From Tyto alba (Eukaryota; Chordata; Aves; Strigiformes; Tytonidae): a DNA stretch of 64,000 nucleotides. This document shows positions 22,236-34,980 of the stretch, in pieces. Below the pieces are notes generated by a model, which ran no database searches, had not been told where the DNA came from, and saw nothing but the letters and a program-made list of their open reading frames with translations. The stretch is taken from assembly GCF_018691265.1 (NCBI RefSeq), contig NW_024881322.1, positions 7,254,001 to 7,318,000 on the forward strand. The letters are read 5' to 3'. Position numbers and translations under genes: made by a program. Position 1 is the stretch's first letter. Each line of letters begins with the position of its first letter.

Positions 22236-22585
22236 AGTGCTGCACTTAACTCATCCAATCCTCTTCTAGAAGGAACCTAATCTCAATTTAAAAATTGCCA
22301 GGGCCAGGGAACCCAGCAAAACCTTTGGGAGGTTCTTCCAGTAGCCAAATATCAGCACTCCTAAAGTCTAGTCTGAACTTGTCCAGTTTCAATTTGCAGC
22401 TTCTGGGTGGTGTTACACCTCCATCTTCTCTATCACACAGCCCAGCATGAAGCTCTGTTCTTACAGACTGATCAAATCCAGTCCTTCATTTTCTCTGTGA
22501 TAAAGTGTCAACCTCTTACCATACAAGGCAAATTTTCCACACCTACTCTGCTTTACAGCTTATTAACACCCTTCTAGATCACAGA
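22236..22585 (-). mobile_element. Old CR1 LINE fragment (3' region), minus orientation
   Basis: Read on the plus strand the order is: CATCCAATCCTCTTCTAGAA, a diverged stretch about failure to fill the line with TTTGGGAGGTTCTTCCAGTA, CCTAAAGTCTAGTCTGAACTT, and TTGCAGCTTCTGGGTGGTG. This follows the antisense of the CR1 3' end (CATCYAGTCCAACC..., GGCAACCTGTTCCAGTG..., CTAAATCTACCCTCTTTCAG... class). The element is therefore inserted in minus orientation and strongly decayed, with no reading frame left. The boundaries are approximate. Confidence 0.6.
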
Positions 22586-23189
22586 TGCCAGGATGGGACA
22601 AAGTGGCTGCATCTAGACTGTGCCTGAGATACATACAAGGTGATGAGGTGGGCTAAAGCTGTTGGGCTTGTTGACTGGCTTCACACATCCATGTGGCAGC
22701 CTCTGGGACACCATGGCACGGAGACTGGGAACCCCTATTCTGGCAGCCCCTACATCCCATTGGAGTTCCCAGGAGGGAAAGGCCAAGGCACATGGCATGG
22801 CTGGTCATGGCTGGATGAGGCACGTCTGTACAGCTCACCCGCACAGATGCAAGTTAGACCCCCCACCAAAGAGTCGTATAGTCCCAAGATTTCTTCTCCC
22901 TGTCAGTTCCCCAGAAATGGGGTCACACCCAATAGACAGGCTGGTTTCACAAAAGGAGGCTGCAAGTTTGTTAGGATTCACAGATGGGCTTTGGCCTTCA
23001 TTGGATGAGCCAGTGCCAAAATACAAAACGCAGCCTCTCTATCCCAAGGTTCTCCCACCCTTGTCTTAGAGACTTGGTCTGTTTGACACGGCATCTCCTC
23101 AGGGACTGGTACTCACCTGGATATTTGCCACGAATAGGCTGTCATTGCTTTCCAGGACAGAATCCGTGATTCTATAATGACCTCCTACA
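22586..23189. other. Unassigned segment between two CR1 pieces
   Basis: About 600 bp that I could not align from memory to CR1, with overlapping open frames of 60-135 codons on both strands (for example 22640-23008 and 22662-23069) and no recognised protein. It may be CR1 sequence decayed beyond recognition or an independent insertion splitting one CR1 copy. Confidence 0.4.
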
Positions 23190-23560
23190 GTCATAGCTTC
23201 TTTACACCTTTATATCGGGGTATATTAGAAAACATGCTGTTTGCTTACTAATAGCTTGCTCTGCACTGGTGACTTGTCTTCTTTGCTCACCGCCAGTCTT
23301 TGTGTCACCTGCCAACTTCATCAGCAAGGATTTTTTATTTTCTTCCAGGTCACTGATAAAAATACAAAGCAACTGAGCTGGTTTTGTTAGCAGAAAGGGC
23401 CCGTGGGACTGCCCCTTGCAACTTGTGGGTTCTTAAAAAATTTGGGTTTCTTATTATATCAGCCACAAACTCCCCCCAAAGGTAAGCTGCCTAGGAAATT
23501 ACTCCTATCAATATCCCACTGGTATTCCAGAGCACAGCTCTACTGCACAGGGAGAAGAGA
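23190..23560 (-). mobile_element. Old CR1 LINE fragment (ORF2-derived), minus orientation
   Basis: The plus strand reads TCTTTGTGTCACCTGCCAAC, TTCATCAGCAAGGATTTTTT, then CTTCCAGGTCACTGATAAAAAT and GGGCCCGTGGGACTGCCCC. This parallels the antisense of the CR1 reverse-transcriptase 3' coding region (TTGGTGTCGTCGGCAAACTT...AAAGATGTTAAACAGCACC... class). The order relative to the piece at 22236 is what a single minus-oriented copy would give. Frames are broken and it is non-functional. Confidence 0.65.
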
Positions 23561-26500
23561 TTTACGCGTATTGAATTCACTGTTACTACTTTGACAAATA
23601 GCATAATCCCTCAGAGCTAGTTCCTGCATAATCACTGCTGTATGTTTTTACTGACCTTAGAAACAGAACTAGAGATAAGAATAGTTGAGATGGGAGACAG
23701 CTTACCAGACCCTCCTTTGCTCTGGACTGATACAGGCTGCCTGGAAACCACTGAAGGATGTGCTCTAGCTTCCAGTGTTTTCTTCAGCGGTGACAAGGAC
23801 ACCCTTGTAAAGGTTTGGGTTAAAAGAGGGATGTGTTTCGAAGGAATGCAAAGGAAGAAAATGCATTTTTATTTTGCGTAACTCTCCAAGCAGATATTTG
23901 TCTGTGTGTTTTAATCACAGTATGGACAGATCTGCCTCTGTGATGCTTTCATGCATCAGATGCTGTTCAGAGGGAGTCAGGCAGGCCTGCAACCCCACAC
24001 AGATGGAATAAGTTTAATGACCGACTGAAATGGGAGCCAACATTATCTGGTTTGAGACATTTTAATGCCTTGTCTTTAAGAGCTTGAATCAGAATTATGA
24101 TGACTCCATGTTGCCTGCTCCTTTCTATTAAACATTTTGCAGAACTGTGTTCATGTTGTGATTATGTATCTGAGAGTATCTATGACTTTTTCTCCCCAGC
24201 ACATTCTCAAGAAGAGTACATCTTCTTGATATATCCAAGTGATATCAAACCAAAGTTTGTAGAAGTTACTAGTCTTTGGTTTTTGAGTTATTCTTTCATT
24301 TCTCTCAAACATGGGAATTTTATTCGTCTGAATTTCTGAATTCTCAGAAGCAGCAAAGTCAAATAGATGAGATCTGTTTTTTCCTCTAAAGGTGAGGGTT
24401 GCCTGCTCTAACACATAAGTCTAAAACCAGTGAAGTTTTAGCTAATGAAACTGTGATAGTGTCAAATGCATTTCACGTTTTTCTTTGAGAGGAATATAAT
24501 GGAGCTGATTGAAGGCTCTGCAGACATTAAAGGCCATTCATGTGTTAGGAAAATTCTGTGTGGTGTTGTATCTTCAGGCTTACTTTTATAAAGGTGTTTG
24601 TAACATTTCCAAGGGTTACAGCATGAAGAAATCTGAACAATTGCATTTACCAGAATCTGTCAACAAGCTATCTGAAAAACAAGAACTGGATTCTCAGACC
24701 AGATTGATTTATTTATTACCATAGCGTATTCCATGCCCATATAATATACAGGGCACACACTCAAATATTTTTCTGCTAAAAATGAGATTCAGTAACAATA
24801 TATACTTTATTTTTCACTCTTCAGCAAGTGTGCACCAGCATGCAATTTTACAACTTAGAGAGAGAATTGAAAGCTGGATAACATGTTTAACTTTATTTCA
24901 GTTTTTTGAATGTCCATATGTGGTTCACCCCAGTACATAATATGTCTGTTCAAGTACATAGATGCTAACAGACATGGAAGCGCAAGGAGTAACCATTGAG
25001 GTATCTTGTGCTCCCTGTAAAAAAAATTAGTAACTAACATATTGCTAATTCACACTTTTTAGAGACCACCCAGATATTTCCAGTGATGTCATATACCTAC
25101 AACTGTTATTTTTGTAACATATATGCAAATGCATTAAAACAAAATAAAACTGAATTCTAATCGCTGAAGGCCATACAGCAGAATACACTGTATTCTTTTG
25201 TTTATTAACTTAAAGAGATCCCAGCCTGACTATAATATTTTTCAGTGTTTTGCCCATGATTAGTGCCTCAGTGAGGTTCTACTATAATTTAATTTATTAT
25301 AAGCAATGTCATTTTATCAGTAGCATGCCACATGTATTGCCTGTACATTTTCTTAAAGTCTAATTAACCTTCAATATCAGATGGGTTAGTTAGTGTTGAA
25401 GGCTTGAGTGTTGGGGCTGGTTTAGCTTGTGTTTTCTTTTAACACCGACCTTTTTAAATTCCCTCCTAGATAATGGGATACGACTTTTAAATAGAAGATA
25501 TAGCTTTCAAACTGATTCAACATAATAAGAGATAAAACAACTGAGGAGCTGAAAAAGCAAATAGTGCTTCTGACTTAAAAGGAAAACAACCATCAGTGCC
25601 CCTAGCAATTGTCTAATTTGAAAACATTTGAAAAAGACAGGTCTTGAGAGGGAAAAAAATGCCCTAAACTAAACATCACCGCTTCAGAGTTGTGAATTTC
25701 AGCTGGCACAAAGTAAGAACGGTACAGATAAAGAGTATCTGATGGAAAGCTTCACAGCACAGAGTTAACCCACCAGCAAATTTGAGCAGGAGGAATGAGC
25801 TCAGGCTGGACCAGCACTCTGCTTTCTGTGGCTGAGGTAGCTCTGATCCCTTGTTCCCAACCTGAATAGGAGGAATTGGCTTATACTGAGGGAAGAACAG
25901 TTCTGATCGCAAAAGAAAGCTGGGGTGTGCCCTGCTCTAAATTGTTGTGTTCCGGCCACATCAGCTGCTGGGTTCAAACAGCTCAGAAAGACCCGCGACT
26001 CCCGTGGTGTAGTCTGAGCACTGCCCCGAGTTGTCATGCCTTCGAAAAGGTCTGGAGGACCCAAACCAAGGTGGTGGTGGATGTTGACCAGTCTCAGAAG
26101 TCATCACCGGGAACTACTGCGGCTCTGAAAGTAAGATCCGCTTTTGGGGTGGGGAAATCATTTTATAAAGAGAGCTGTCTTCAGCATGTGCCAGAAATTG
26201 GTTTGTTCTCTGCACTTTTTTGCCAGCTGTCCAGATATTATTTACAGTATTTAATGCTGTTTGTTTGGTACTGCCCCCACTCCCCCTTTTTTTAAGGAAA
26301 GATGCCTGGATATTTGGGTGGTGGAAATACCTGGAAACCATTATCTTAGCATACTTCAAAGGTTCAGATAACAGAAAGCAAATAGAAGAAACACAAGTGC
26401 ATTTATTTGGGGCTTTTAATCTTATGCATTTAAAGCAAGTCCACTGATCATTTGAAACCTCAGTCCTGATCTGTGAAGGCTCAGGGTTGCCAATACTATT

Positions 26501-26594
26501 AGCATATGCACTGAAGAGTTTCAGCTGATAAAGTTGTGAGTGGTGTGCTCTCTGGTATGCTCTCTCAAGGGAAAGTCAGGCTCAGGAGATGAGG
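23561..26594. other. Gene-free sequence
   Basis: No exon recognised. The open frames at 23642-23881, 24097-24339 and 25801-26295 show no known family. The candidate regulatory block at 25080-25340 is listed separately. Confidence 0.55.
25080..25340. promoter_or_regulatory. Candidate conserved non-coding element with octamer
   Basis: An AT-rich, repeat-free block containing a perfect POU octamer ATGCAAAT (about 25123-25130) followed by GCATTAAAACAAAATAAAAC, and a TAATTTAATTTATTATAA homeodomain-type tract near 25290. It is suggestive of an enhancer but based on motif texture alone. Confidence 0.25.
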
Positions 26595-26750
26595 TTTGAC
26601 TTCATTGACTCCATGTGACCTTAGACTGCTGCTTAAAACAGTCTGCTTTTTGTTTCTCCGACTGTCAGATGAAGATAATGATTCTTACCCATTCTTAGGA
26701 CAGTGCTTTGAAATTTATAAATGAAATTATTATTTATATTCAAGAGTTTC
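26595..26750 (+). mobile_element. MIR-like SINE relic
   Basis: In order: TCCATGTGACCTTAGACTGC, TTTGTTTCTCCGACTGTCAG, ATGAAGATAATGATTCTTAC, then GGACAGTGCTTTGAAATTTA and AATTATTATT. This matches the MIR-class order (GTGTGACCTTGGGCAAGTC, CAGTTTCCYCATCTGTAAAATG, ATAATACYTACC, GTGCTTTGAGAT) in sense orientation. It is highly diverged. It is the second MIR-like relic in the window, in the same orientation as the one at 8290. Confidence 0.65.
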
Positions 26751-29544
26751 CCAGACAAAGAAAATGAATGATTTCCATAAATGCAATATATTTCTTCCTT
26801 GCATCACTTCAGTCTGGAACGTCACGTCTAGTTTGTGGCACTCGCACACACTGAGGATGGGTGTGAGAGACAAGTACTTATAATCACTTTATATATATAC
26901 AGTCCCTCTCTATAGCAGGCCTCTGTGTGTAATTTTCTGTATATACTAATATGTGTATGTGTATAATTGATACACAGAATACCACGTGAAGTAAATGAGA
27001 ACCTTTCCTGTCTCACGTTCTTGGGGCTTACTACCTTTGTAGTGTTCTCAGATAATAAAGCTGATAAATATTTTGTGTGACTTTAAAAGGTCAAAAACTC
27101 TTATCAGTCTGTTGCCTAGTGAAATACATACATTAAAAACATTACTAGTTAAAAGGGTGATGTAAAGTTTGTCACAGGGTGATGCCAATGAGCTTACCTT
27201 AATGCAATATTAAACTAAGGTCCAGTCTGCGTAATTGTGGTTTCTGTCTAAATGGTAATGAAGATTCCCAGTGGACCTCTCCAAACGGGTGATCAGATGC
27301 CCAAGGAGCTCCAGGGAAAAGCTCTTTCTTTTTCAAGAAGTGCCTATTGCACTGGGCAACAGTGTCTCTGTGAAAGAGTCTAATATCCAAGACGAGATCT
27401 ATTGCTGCCTGCAAAATGGTAACTGCCCCTCCTTCCCTTGTCAACAGACCAGCTTAGAAGCTCAACTCTGCCTTCTGCTGTGGATCTTCAAGCTCTGAAG
27501 ATGCACTGTAAATCTAAATTTTATTCTTCTACCTGCTTCTCTGTATTCCTGTATCTACAGAGATCTTCGGAGACGCCAGAATTCCTGCTACAGAAATTTC
27601 TGTCTGTCTTTGGTTTGGCTGTTGATGATTTGAAAGGAAGATCTACTTTTTTTGAATGGAATCAGTGCACTATGTTTATGTTCCCACAGCCCTTACTTTG
27701 TTAAATATCTCAGAAAAAAAGATCCTGGGGTTTTTCTCTGTCTGTTGCTCATTTTTTTTCTCCATGCTTATTCTGTTTTCTCTCTGCGCTGTTTGCTGTC
27801 ATCATGTAAACTGTTTGGTGAGTGAGGGTAAGAAGAATATGGGAAAGGAGAGTGGTAACGTGAATATGGCAGAAATACACATTGCTGAGGAAAACAGTTT
27901 TCGTCATTGCTGTTTGTAATCTCCATTCTTGACTTTTTTAAAAATAAACAGTAAGAATACTTTATATTGGGAAGATAATGAAAGAGAGAGAAAATGTGAC
28001 AGAAGTAGTTCAGGATGAGTACTGGGAAAGTTTTTATCATCTCTCATACTAAATATGTGCTTGGTAACAAGAAACAAACTTTTGTAGATGTCCCTGAAGG
28101 AGAAACAGGGCATGGAAACTCTTGTCAGACTGCTGCAGGTTCTTTGACCCAAACTTGATCCAAACTTGTGTAGATCTCAGTTCAGATCCCTCCAGAAAGT
28201 TGATCTTTGCTGTAAGCCCTGAAGGATGCTGGCTGCTAAGCCTGACTCTGTCCAGGGACGATGCTTTCCAAGAGGCTAAATGGCTGCAGTGACAGCATAT
28301 TTTCTACAGAAAGGGCTGTGGAAAACAAAAAACCAAAAAAGCTCACTGCACTGTTTTCATTTCACAGAGAGGACCTTTTCTATAGGGAAGCAAAGTTTCC
28401 CCGTACAGGTAATTTCACAGCTGAGAAACACAATCATGTTGCCTTAAAGCGGTTAAAAAATAAGTGAGAGGATCTATCACTTCTTTTTCCTAGCCTATTT
28501 TTGGAAGGTGGTAATTTAATATGGATGTGGTTTTTCGGGGCAGGGGGAGAAAGGAGAGTAAATTTGCACTGAGAGGAGGGAGAATGAATAAATATGGAAT
28601 GGTTTCTCCTTGGGAGCCCAGGCTAAGGAAATTGCCTATGCTCAGCTCTGAAGAAGAGCAGGACTGCTGCTGTCATTGTGTGGGGACTGCAACAAGAGCA
28701 ACGGGGGAAACGTACACTCAAAACTTGCTGCTAAATACAGCAGGTGGGGACCCAAACCAACTCCTATCCCCTACCAGTAATTTATAACAAAGTCTGCACA
28801 GTGTGGAGAACTAGTTGCTTGAAATCGATAGAGATTTAATGACCTATGAAGGCAAAACAAACCATTCTGCCAAAACGCAGAAGGTGATAACAAAGCCTGT
28901 GTGAGCACTGGAGAAGAGAGGGCATCCTGGGGGAGGCAAAGAGCATCCTGTGATGGGATACAGTTGGATTGTGGCGGGTCAGTGCAGGATCCCTATTTGG
29001 CCGATACCTACGATCACTTCTGGATGTCTGCAGTATCAAAGGGTGGTAGATCCGTCTGTCAGAGGATCTGAACTTCTTTCCCTGACTGTAGTGATGATCA
29101 TCCAACTCCTGATGGAAGCCCTGGGCCTGTCTAAGGAGGAAGGGGAAGATGCTACTTGAAGAGGGAACGGGCAGAGAAACTCTGTGAAAGCAACAGTCTC
29201 AGGGAGGTTTTAGTAGACTTAAATCCAGCACAAAGCTGATCTGAACAGTATTTCTAGCAGATCCAAAGAGTCTCCCCAACATTACCATTAGAGACTGCAG
29301 CTCAGGATTACTGACTGACTTCTTGTTTGCACTGTGTAACGTTTCGCTGCCCTATCCAGGCAGAGGTGGGACTGTAAGATATTTAGTGCTGGTGTGAGTA
29401 TGAGGCCCTGAGGTGTACTTCAAGAATTATCTGGTCTTTGGCCAAATAATACGTTAGACAGAAGTGCATATTTATTACCAGGTTGTCTTGTAACTCCCTG
29501 TCTCCTGTTAAAGTTTCTAAGTCAGTGTAATGAAGAAATAAGAG
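26751..29544. other. Gene-free sequence
   Basis: No gene or repeat is recognised. Open frames at 27199-28152 and 28521-29159 lack similarity to any family I know and overlap on opposite strands. Confidence 0.55.
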
Positions 29545-30400
29545 AGACCCACTAAGCCATCTAGTCCATCTTCTGTCCAGTGCAGCATTGCTCTCTTGAG
29601 TACAGCTACTTGTGCTTTGCAAGCATAGTTTTAAATTTATCAAGAGATGTATCACTTCATTTATGAGAGTAATCAATACCCTAACAGACCTGTCAATAAG
29701 TTTTCATTTTCTTTTAGATTTTGCCTTTAAAAATATCATCCTGTTGCAAGTTATGCCCACTGGTGTTAATAACCCTTCTGACATACATAGATGTCTATCG
29801 GAACGTCTCCCATTCATTGCTTAGCCAATACATATATCTTTAGAGCCAGACTTTTACACGCTTGTCCGTAATATTTTGTTCTGTAAGTAGGCCTGTTAGA
29901 CTGTGGGGGGAAAGGATGGAATAAGAATTAAAGTGCTACTCCACGGGAATAAAAGGTGTCCCAATCCACCCCTAAACTATTTTAATCTTTCCTTAAAAGT
30001 CAGACCAGACAACCCCTTAGACACTATTGTTGCTCTCCACTGAACCTGCCCTTTTAGATGCTAATAAGGTACCCAGGAGTGAATTTAGTATTCCTGGTGT
30101 GGTCACACCAAAGCCATATGGAGTGGAATCTTTTCTTCTCTTTTCCAGGAGGTGATGTCTTTGAATCTGCAGCCAAAAATTTCCCTTTCTCTTTTTTTTT
30201 TTTTTTTTGCTCAGTCACATTTAATGCACTCTCTACTATCACCCTCAGGCTTCTTTCAGCATTACTTTCCTCATTTTCCCTTCTGAGGCATAACTGAGTT
30301 TTGGATTATTTTCCCTAGATGTCCAGGCTTGAATTTCTTCAAGTTGAGAGTCCTTCTATTATTTACTCCCCATAGGTCATATCATGTCATCAGCCATTAA
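29545..30400 (-). mobile_element. Old CR1 LINE fragment, minus orientation
   Basis: The plus strand follows the antisense CR1 3' end in order over about 850 bp: AGCCATCTAGTCCATCTTCT; a decayed middle; TTGCTCTCCACTGAACCTGC; GTATTCCTGGTGTGGTCACA; CAGGAGGTGATGTCTTTGAA; TTGCTCAGTCACATTTAATG. These correspond to the CR1 blocks 'CTCCAGGTGTGGCCTCACC', 'CACCTCCCT' and 'CACATTGCTGGCTCATGTT'. A T run at about 30189-30206 interrupts it. No open frame survives. The boundaries are approximate. Confidence 0.75.
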
Positions 30401-33400
30401 GCACAATTCTAAATGTGGATTATAAGTTATGGATTTCATTTTCATTGATTTTCAAGGGAGAGGAAGGAATTGACAATTACCGACATATCTGAATTTAAAT
30501 TCCATCCCTCTGCCATCAGCAGCAGAAATAATGGGAATTTTATTCATTACAGCTTAATGTACAATAAATTATTTCAGATCAAATATTTTCACAAATATTT
30601 ACAACTTAGAAGTTGAAAATCTTCTCCTTAATAATCCAGAAAAGAGATCCTTTAAAGCTTTATTCATACACAAATAAGAAGTAAAAGATGGCATATTTAG
30701 GGTGTAAAATAATTAAGTCTCAAGGAAAACAAGCATGGGACTATACTTTAGGATGGGCGCAGGATTGACTGGGAGAAAACTGTAGTCTAGTAATTACAAT
30801 TCATTCTCAATTCAGTATGCTATATTTGGCTATGCTATATGTAATGTATTTTAAACTAAATTTACCAATGATGTAAACTGAAAAATGAATCCAATTGGAT
30901 TATACATTTCTTAATGGGTGAAGCAATTTTATCCAATTCTTGCAAAAGTTCAAATAAGGCACACAGCTATTGTTGGTTACAAAAGTACCGCAGAAAGAGA
31001 AAATGCCTGTCATGCAGGGAAAAATTCTCCACTCATTTGTACCTAGAGGGAAAATTTGTTAAAATTGCCCTTGTGAAGTTGAACAGAGTTTGTTGCTTTG
31101 CCTGGATATATTGAAACACAGTTAATCCACATTTCAATTCCATGTTAGCAGTTAGAGATGTTCCTGGCACCAAAATTTCTTCCACTTCAGATTAATCCAT
31201 TGTATTGGACTGCCTTTTCTCATGTAATCAGACTGATATGTGTCCTATGTTCCTATGCAAAGGCATTGCATGAAGATGGAAGGATGTAAATTCTCTTGAA
31301 GGAGGCAACTGAATTAACTGTGTATCAGCAAGCAAACCACACCGTGACTGTTTATAATCTCTGTGCACACATCGCCTGGTATGGAGCATTCCCCAGCATT
31401 AAGAATCAAATGGGGGGGCGGGGAGGAAGCTAGAAAAGCTATGGGATATTTGAAATGGTCAATTGATGTCAGTTCTGCTTGAGCATTTTGTGAAATAAAC
31501 ATTTATACTTTAGTGGATGGTGCTGTTAATTACTTTGCATTTCTCTGCAGAAATAACTAAAATAAATCCAGCATTTACAAGGAAATTGCATAGTTACACT
31601 TAGGTTATTCTAGACCTTGGTAAATTTTTGGTGCAAACTTATTCACTGAAAAGTGTGGTTATGTGTGAAATGATTTTAAATTGCTAGCCTTTTTCTTCTG
31701 TGGAAAGCAAAACTGTTACAAAACCTGAATGCATCCAAAAGTGGCTCTTTAAAAAGTTGATTCAAGTCCAAATGTTCTTCAATAGCCATAGTGAGCAGCC
31801 AGAATTGGGCATAAATTTTCTCAAAACAACTCTGTGTAACTTCAGCAACTGTAATGGGGCATCTCCTAAGAGCTACTCTGTCTCCATGACACGGAGGCAC
31901 ATCCCTTCCTTCTTCAGCTGTTGCTAAAGGCAGCATTCCCCAGATGGACAGGGAGATTTGACTGTAAGTTTTAATTGTTCAAGACAAATCTACCTTTCTT
32001 CATTGATCCAGCTTGTCTCACACCTCTGTCCTTACTCAAACTCAAGACCAGACATGTTAGGATACCCTCAGACTTAGTTTTCATTGCCTCAAGCATCTTC
32101 AGCTTTTCATGGGGCATTCCCACATCCTCAGCCCAGTGTTCTACTGGGGTCCAGTCTACCATGACAGCATTGTGTTTGCCTGGACCTGGTGTGAGCATGG
32201 CACGACCGAACCCAACTCAAGTCCAACCCAGGCCCAAGTGGGGTGGTGAGAGGAGAGGTGCTCCCTTGTCCCGGCTGCCCAGGGTGGGTGCCCTGTGCAA
32301 CTGTGCTGGGGGGCACCACAGAGGGGATGAAGGCATCTATGCACTCATCGGCCAGGGAGGGACACACACTCGGCCGTCGTCTGCAGCACTTTCCACACTC
32401 TCAGTTATCTTTCTTCCCAGGAGTGTTAAATGAGACTGTGCTGAAAGGAGTTGACCATCAACAGGTATTTTATTCTAAGATTTTCAACAAAGGGTTTCCC
32501 CTTTCTCCAGTTCTTTCTATAGACTATAGAGGAGGCCTCACACAGATGTCTGGGTGAAGACTTAAACTAGACCCAGTTTCAAAAATGAATTTACTTTTCT
32601 TTTTCTCTAAGTACAGCCAGAGTCTGAACTGATGAAATACCGTGGGAATGCTGTTGTGGGAATAATCTGTTTTATCACTCCCAAAATTGCAGTTCCTGAC
32701 TTAGTTATCTAACATGGCCTGAGATATATAACACTGACCATTACAGAAAGCCTGAAAATAAAGGGTAATGATACAACACAAACACTTTAAATTAACACAA
32801 GCTAGGCAGAAACACTCACTGGGATGCTGTGTCTCAGTTTTAAGGAAATTCTCCCAGCAATGGGAGGTACTAACAACTGTCTTTTAATTTGCCCTGCTTT
32901 GTCTGATTCTTCCTCTTTCATATGCTAATTTCCATTCCTTTCCAGGAATATAAACAATTTTGCATATTCAAAACTTTTTGGAAAAGTATCCAAATCATTT
33001 GATATTTATCCAGACCAGATGTAACACAGAAACTTCCAAGCAGTGATGAACCTAATAACCAATAGAGCTAAGTCATAATTAGCAGCAATAATAAAAAGAT
33101 ATATTGCAATAATCAAGCTGTCATAATAAAATAAAAATAAAATCTTGATCTATGGAAATGGAAAGAACATTTAAAATCCAAATGTGAGTTCCATAATAAA
33201 AGTACTCTATGCCACTTTGTAGTGATGTCTCTAAAAGGTATGGCAGGATCCAAAAACATGGAGTTCTTGGCCTGATTTTGCATTTTTTAAAGCAGTTGGA
33301 AAAAGTCTCCTCAAAGAGCAAGCCTGCTGCTTGGAATCACAGGGGAGTGCTACTGTGGGCACGGGATTGCATGAGAGAAGGGTCTGGCAGAAGATGGGAA

Positions 33401-34835
33401 TGGACACATCTGAACTGGAGTGATTTGGGATAAAACCATTGGGGGGGGGTGGGACCTTGCAGAACAGGGACAGCAGCTTCTGGATTCAGTCTTCACTGCT
33501 GGTGAGGCTTTGGCCATGCCTTCAGCAGTTGGTGCTGTTGCTTGTAGCAGAGCTCTTCTGGGAGCCCATGGGAGCTTGTCCCATCAGCATGGGCTGGGCT
33601 GGGTACCAGCCAGGAGGAGTGGGAGGCGACCTGCTGGGTGCTGCTGTAGAGCCCACATCACACGCACTTTCATTTATTGTTAAGTGGCAGTGGCTGGGTG
33701 TAAAATGCTGTGAACTTTTTAATTTTTCCTTTACACATACTTTTTTCCCCTACATGAGCAGGTGACTTTGGCATTAGACAACCGCCCCTCTGGGACAGAA
33801 ATAATAGTGGGGAGCATGTGCCTACACCTCAGCCACTCCAGATTGTGCCTCACTGCATATTTAGTTCAAGCCACCAAGAAGGGAGGGTTCACGCCAAGGT
33901 GCTAGACTGTGCAGTGTCTAAATTATAAAGGCTGAGGCTCAGCCACCAGTTCCCTCCTGTCAACTTTGTTGTCAGGAGATCGTAGCCCAGCAGACGGGTG
34001 GTAACAAACAGCTGGGAGGCAATAATAACATTTACTCAATGAATGTGAATGAGAGCCCTACTTTATTTAAAGTTGCTGTCTGCTGACATCAGTATTATGC
34101 CATAAGGTAATAACTCCTGCACTGGTTTCAGATCTGATCTGGGAAAGTGGACCTTGCACAGGTCCACCTTCCAGTCCATGCTGAGATGTTACTGGGATTT
34201 AACATCTTGCTTGGAGAGGCCACCTTACAGGCCCAGGGCCCTGAATCTCATCAATTGTATTCTTCATTTTTTCTCATCAGTATTTTAGGACCATGAGTTG
34301 CTCAAAATGTCAGCTGACAAAAAGGAGACCAAGATTTGGTTCATCACTTAAAACAAATTAGTGAAGGTCTTTGAGGTCTCCCAACATTTTTAGTGTACTG
34401 TATAAGACCAGTTAGATTAGTACTGCTCTCTGGCCACTTTGCCTATTAATACTTCGACCTGCAAGAATGCAATAGTGCAAAAGATTTCAAGCTCATGCTC
34501 AAATTTCAAGACAGTCCAGAGGAGATAAGAAAATACTTGAATGTTTCCACAAACGTGTGGTTTGACATCATCCTACAACCTCAGTTTTAGTCACATAGTG
34601 TGATGGGAGGCAGTTTGATTTCGTCCTTATGCAGTGTTCATGAGAAAAGATTTACTTTTGAAAATGTGATTTTTGGCAATGTGGATGGAGTCCTGGAATT
34701 ACCTGGAGACAGGTACATACAAAGAGAATGCATTAAAAATAATTCCGGAGACAAGCAGTTACCCTTCAGAGTGGAAAACCAACTTAATTATTAAAAGACA
34801 TGGAAGCTAGCAGTAACAGAAAATGGATATACATT
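30401..34835. other. Gene-free sequence
   Basis: No coding exon recognised. A moderately GC-rich patch at about 32120-32400 carries overlapping open frames on both strands (31975-32433 plus, 32128-32367 minus) without a known domain. There is a G9 run at about 33441-33449. Most of 32560-33200 is AT-rich single-copy sequence. Confidence 0.55.
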
Positions 34836-34854
34836 GTATATGTATATGTATATG

Positions 34855-34936
<82 letters not shown>

Positions 34937-34937
34937 C

Positions 34938-34980
<43 letters not shown>
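34836..34980. repeat. TATATG hexanucleotide microsatellite, about 145 bp
   Basis: Almost pure TATATG (equivalently GTATAT) units, with one shortened unit (GTATGTATATG near 34855) and one T-to-C variant (TATATGCATATG near 34934). Because the unit is six bases, all six frames stay open and give alternating Ile/Cys, Tyr/Val or His/Ile peptides, explaining the spurious frames here. The two imperfections are useful landmarks for allele alignment. Confidence 0.97.

Noticed and set aside
31975..32433. 152-codon plus frame in a GC-rich patch
   Set aside because: Antisense frames of similar length overlap it, CpG density is unremarkable, and there is no homologous family that I recognise.
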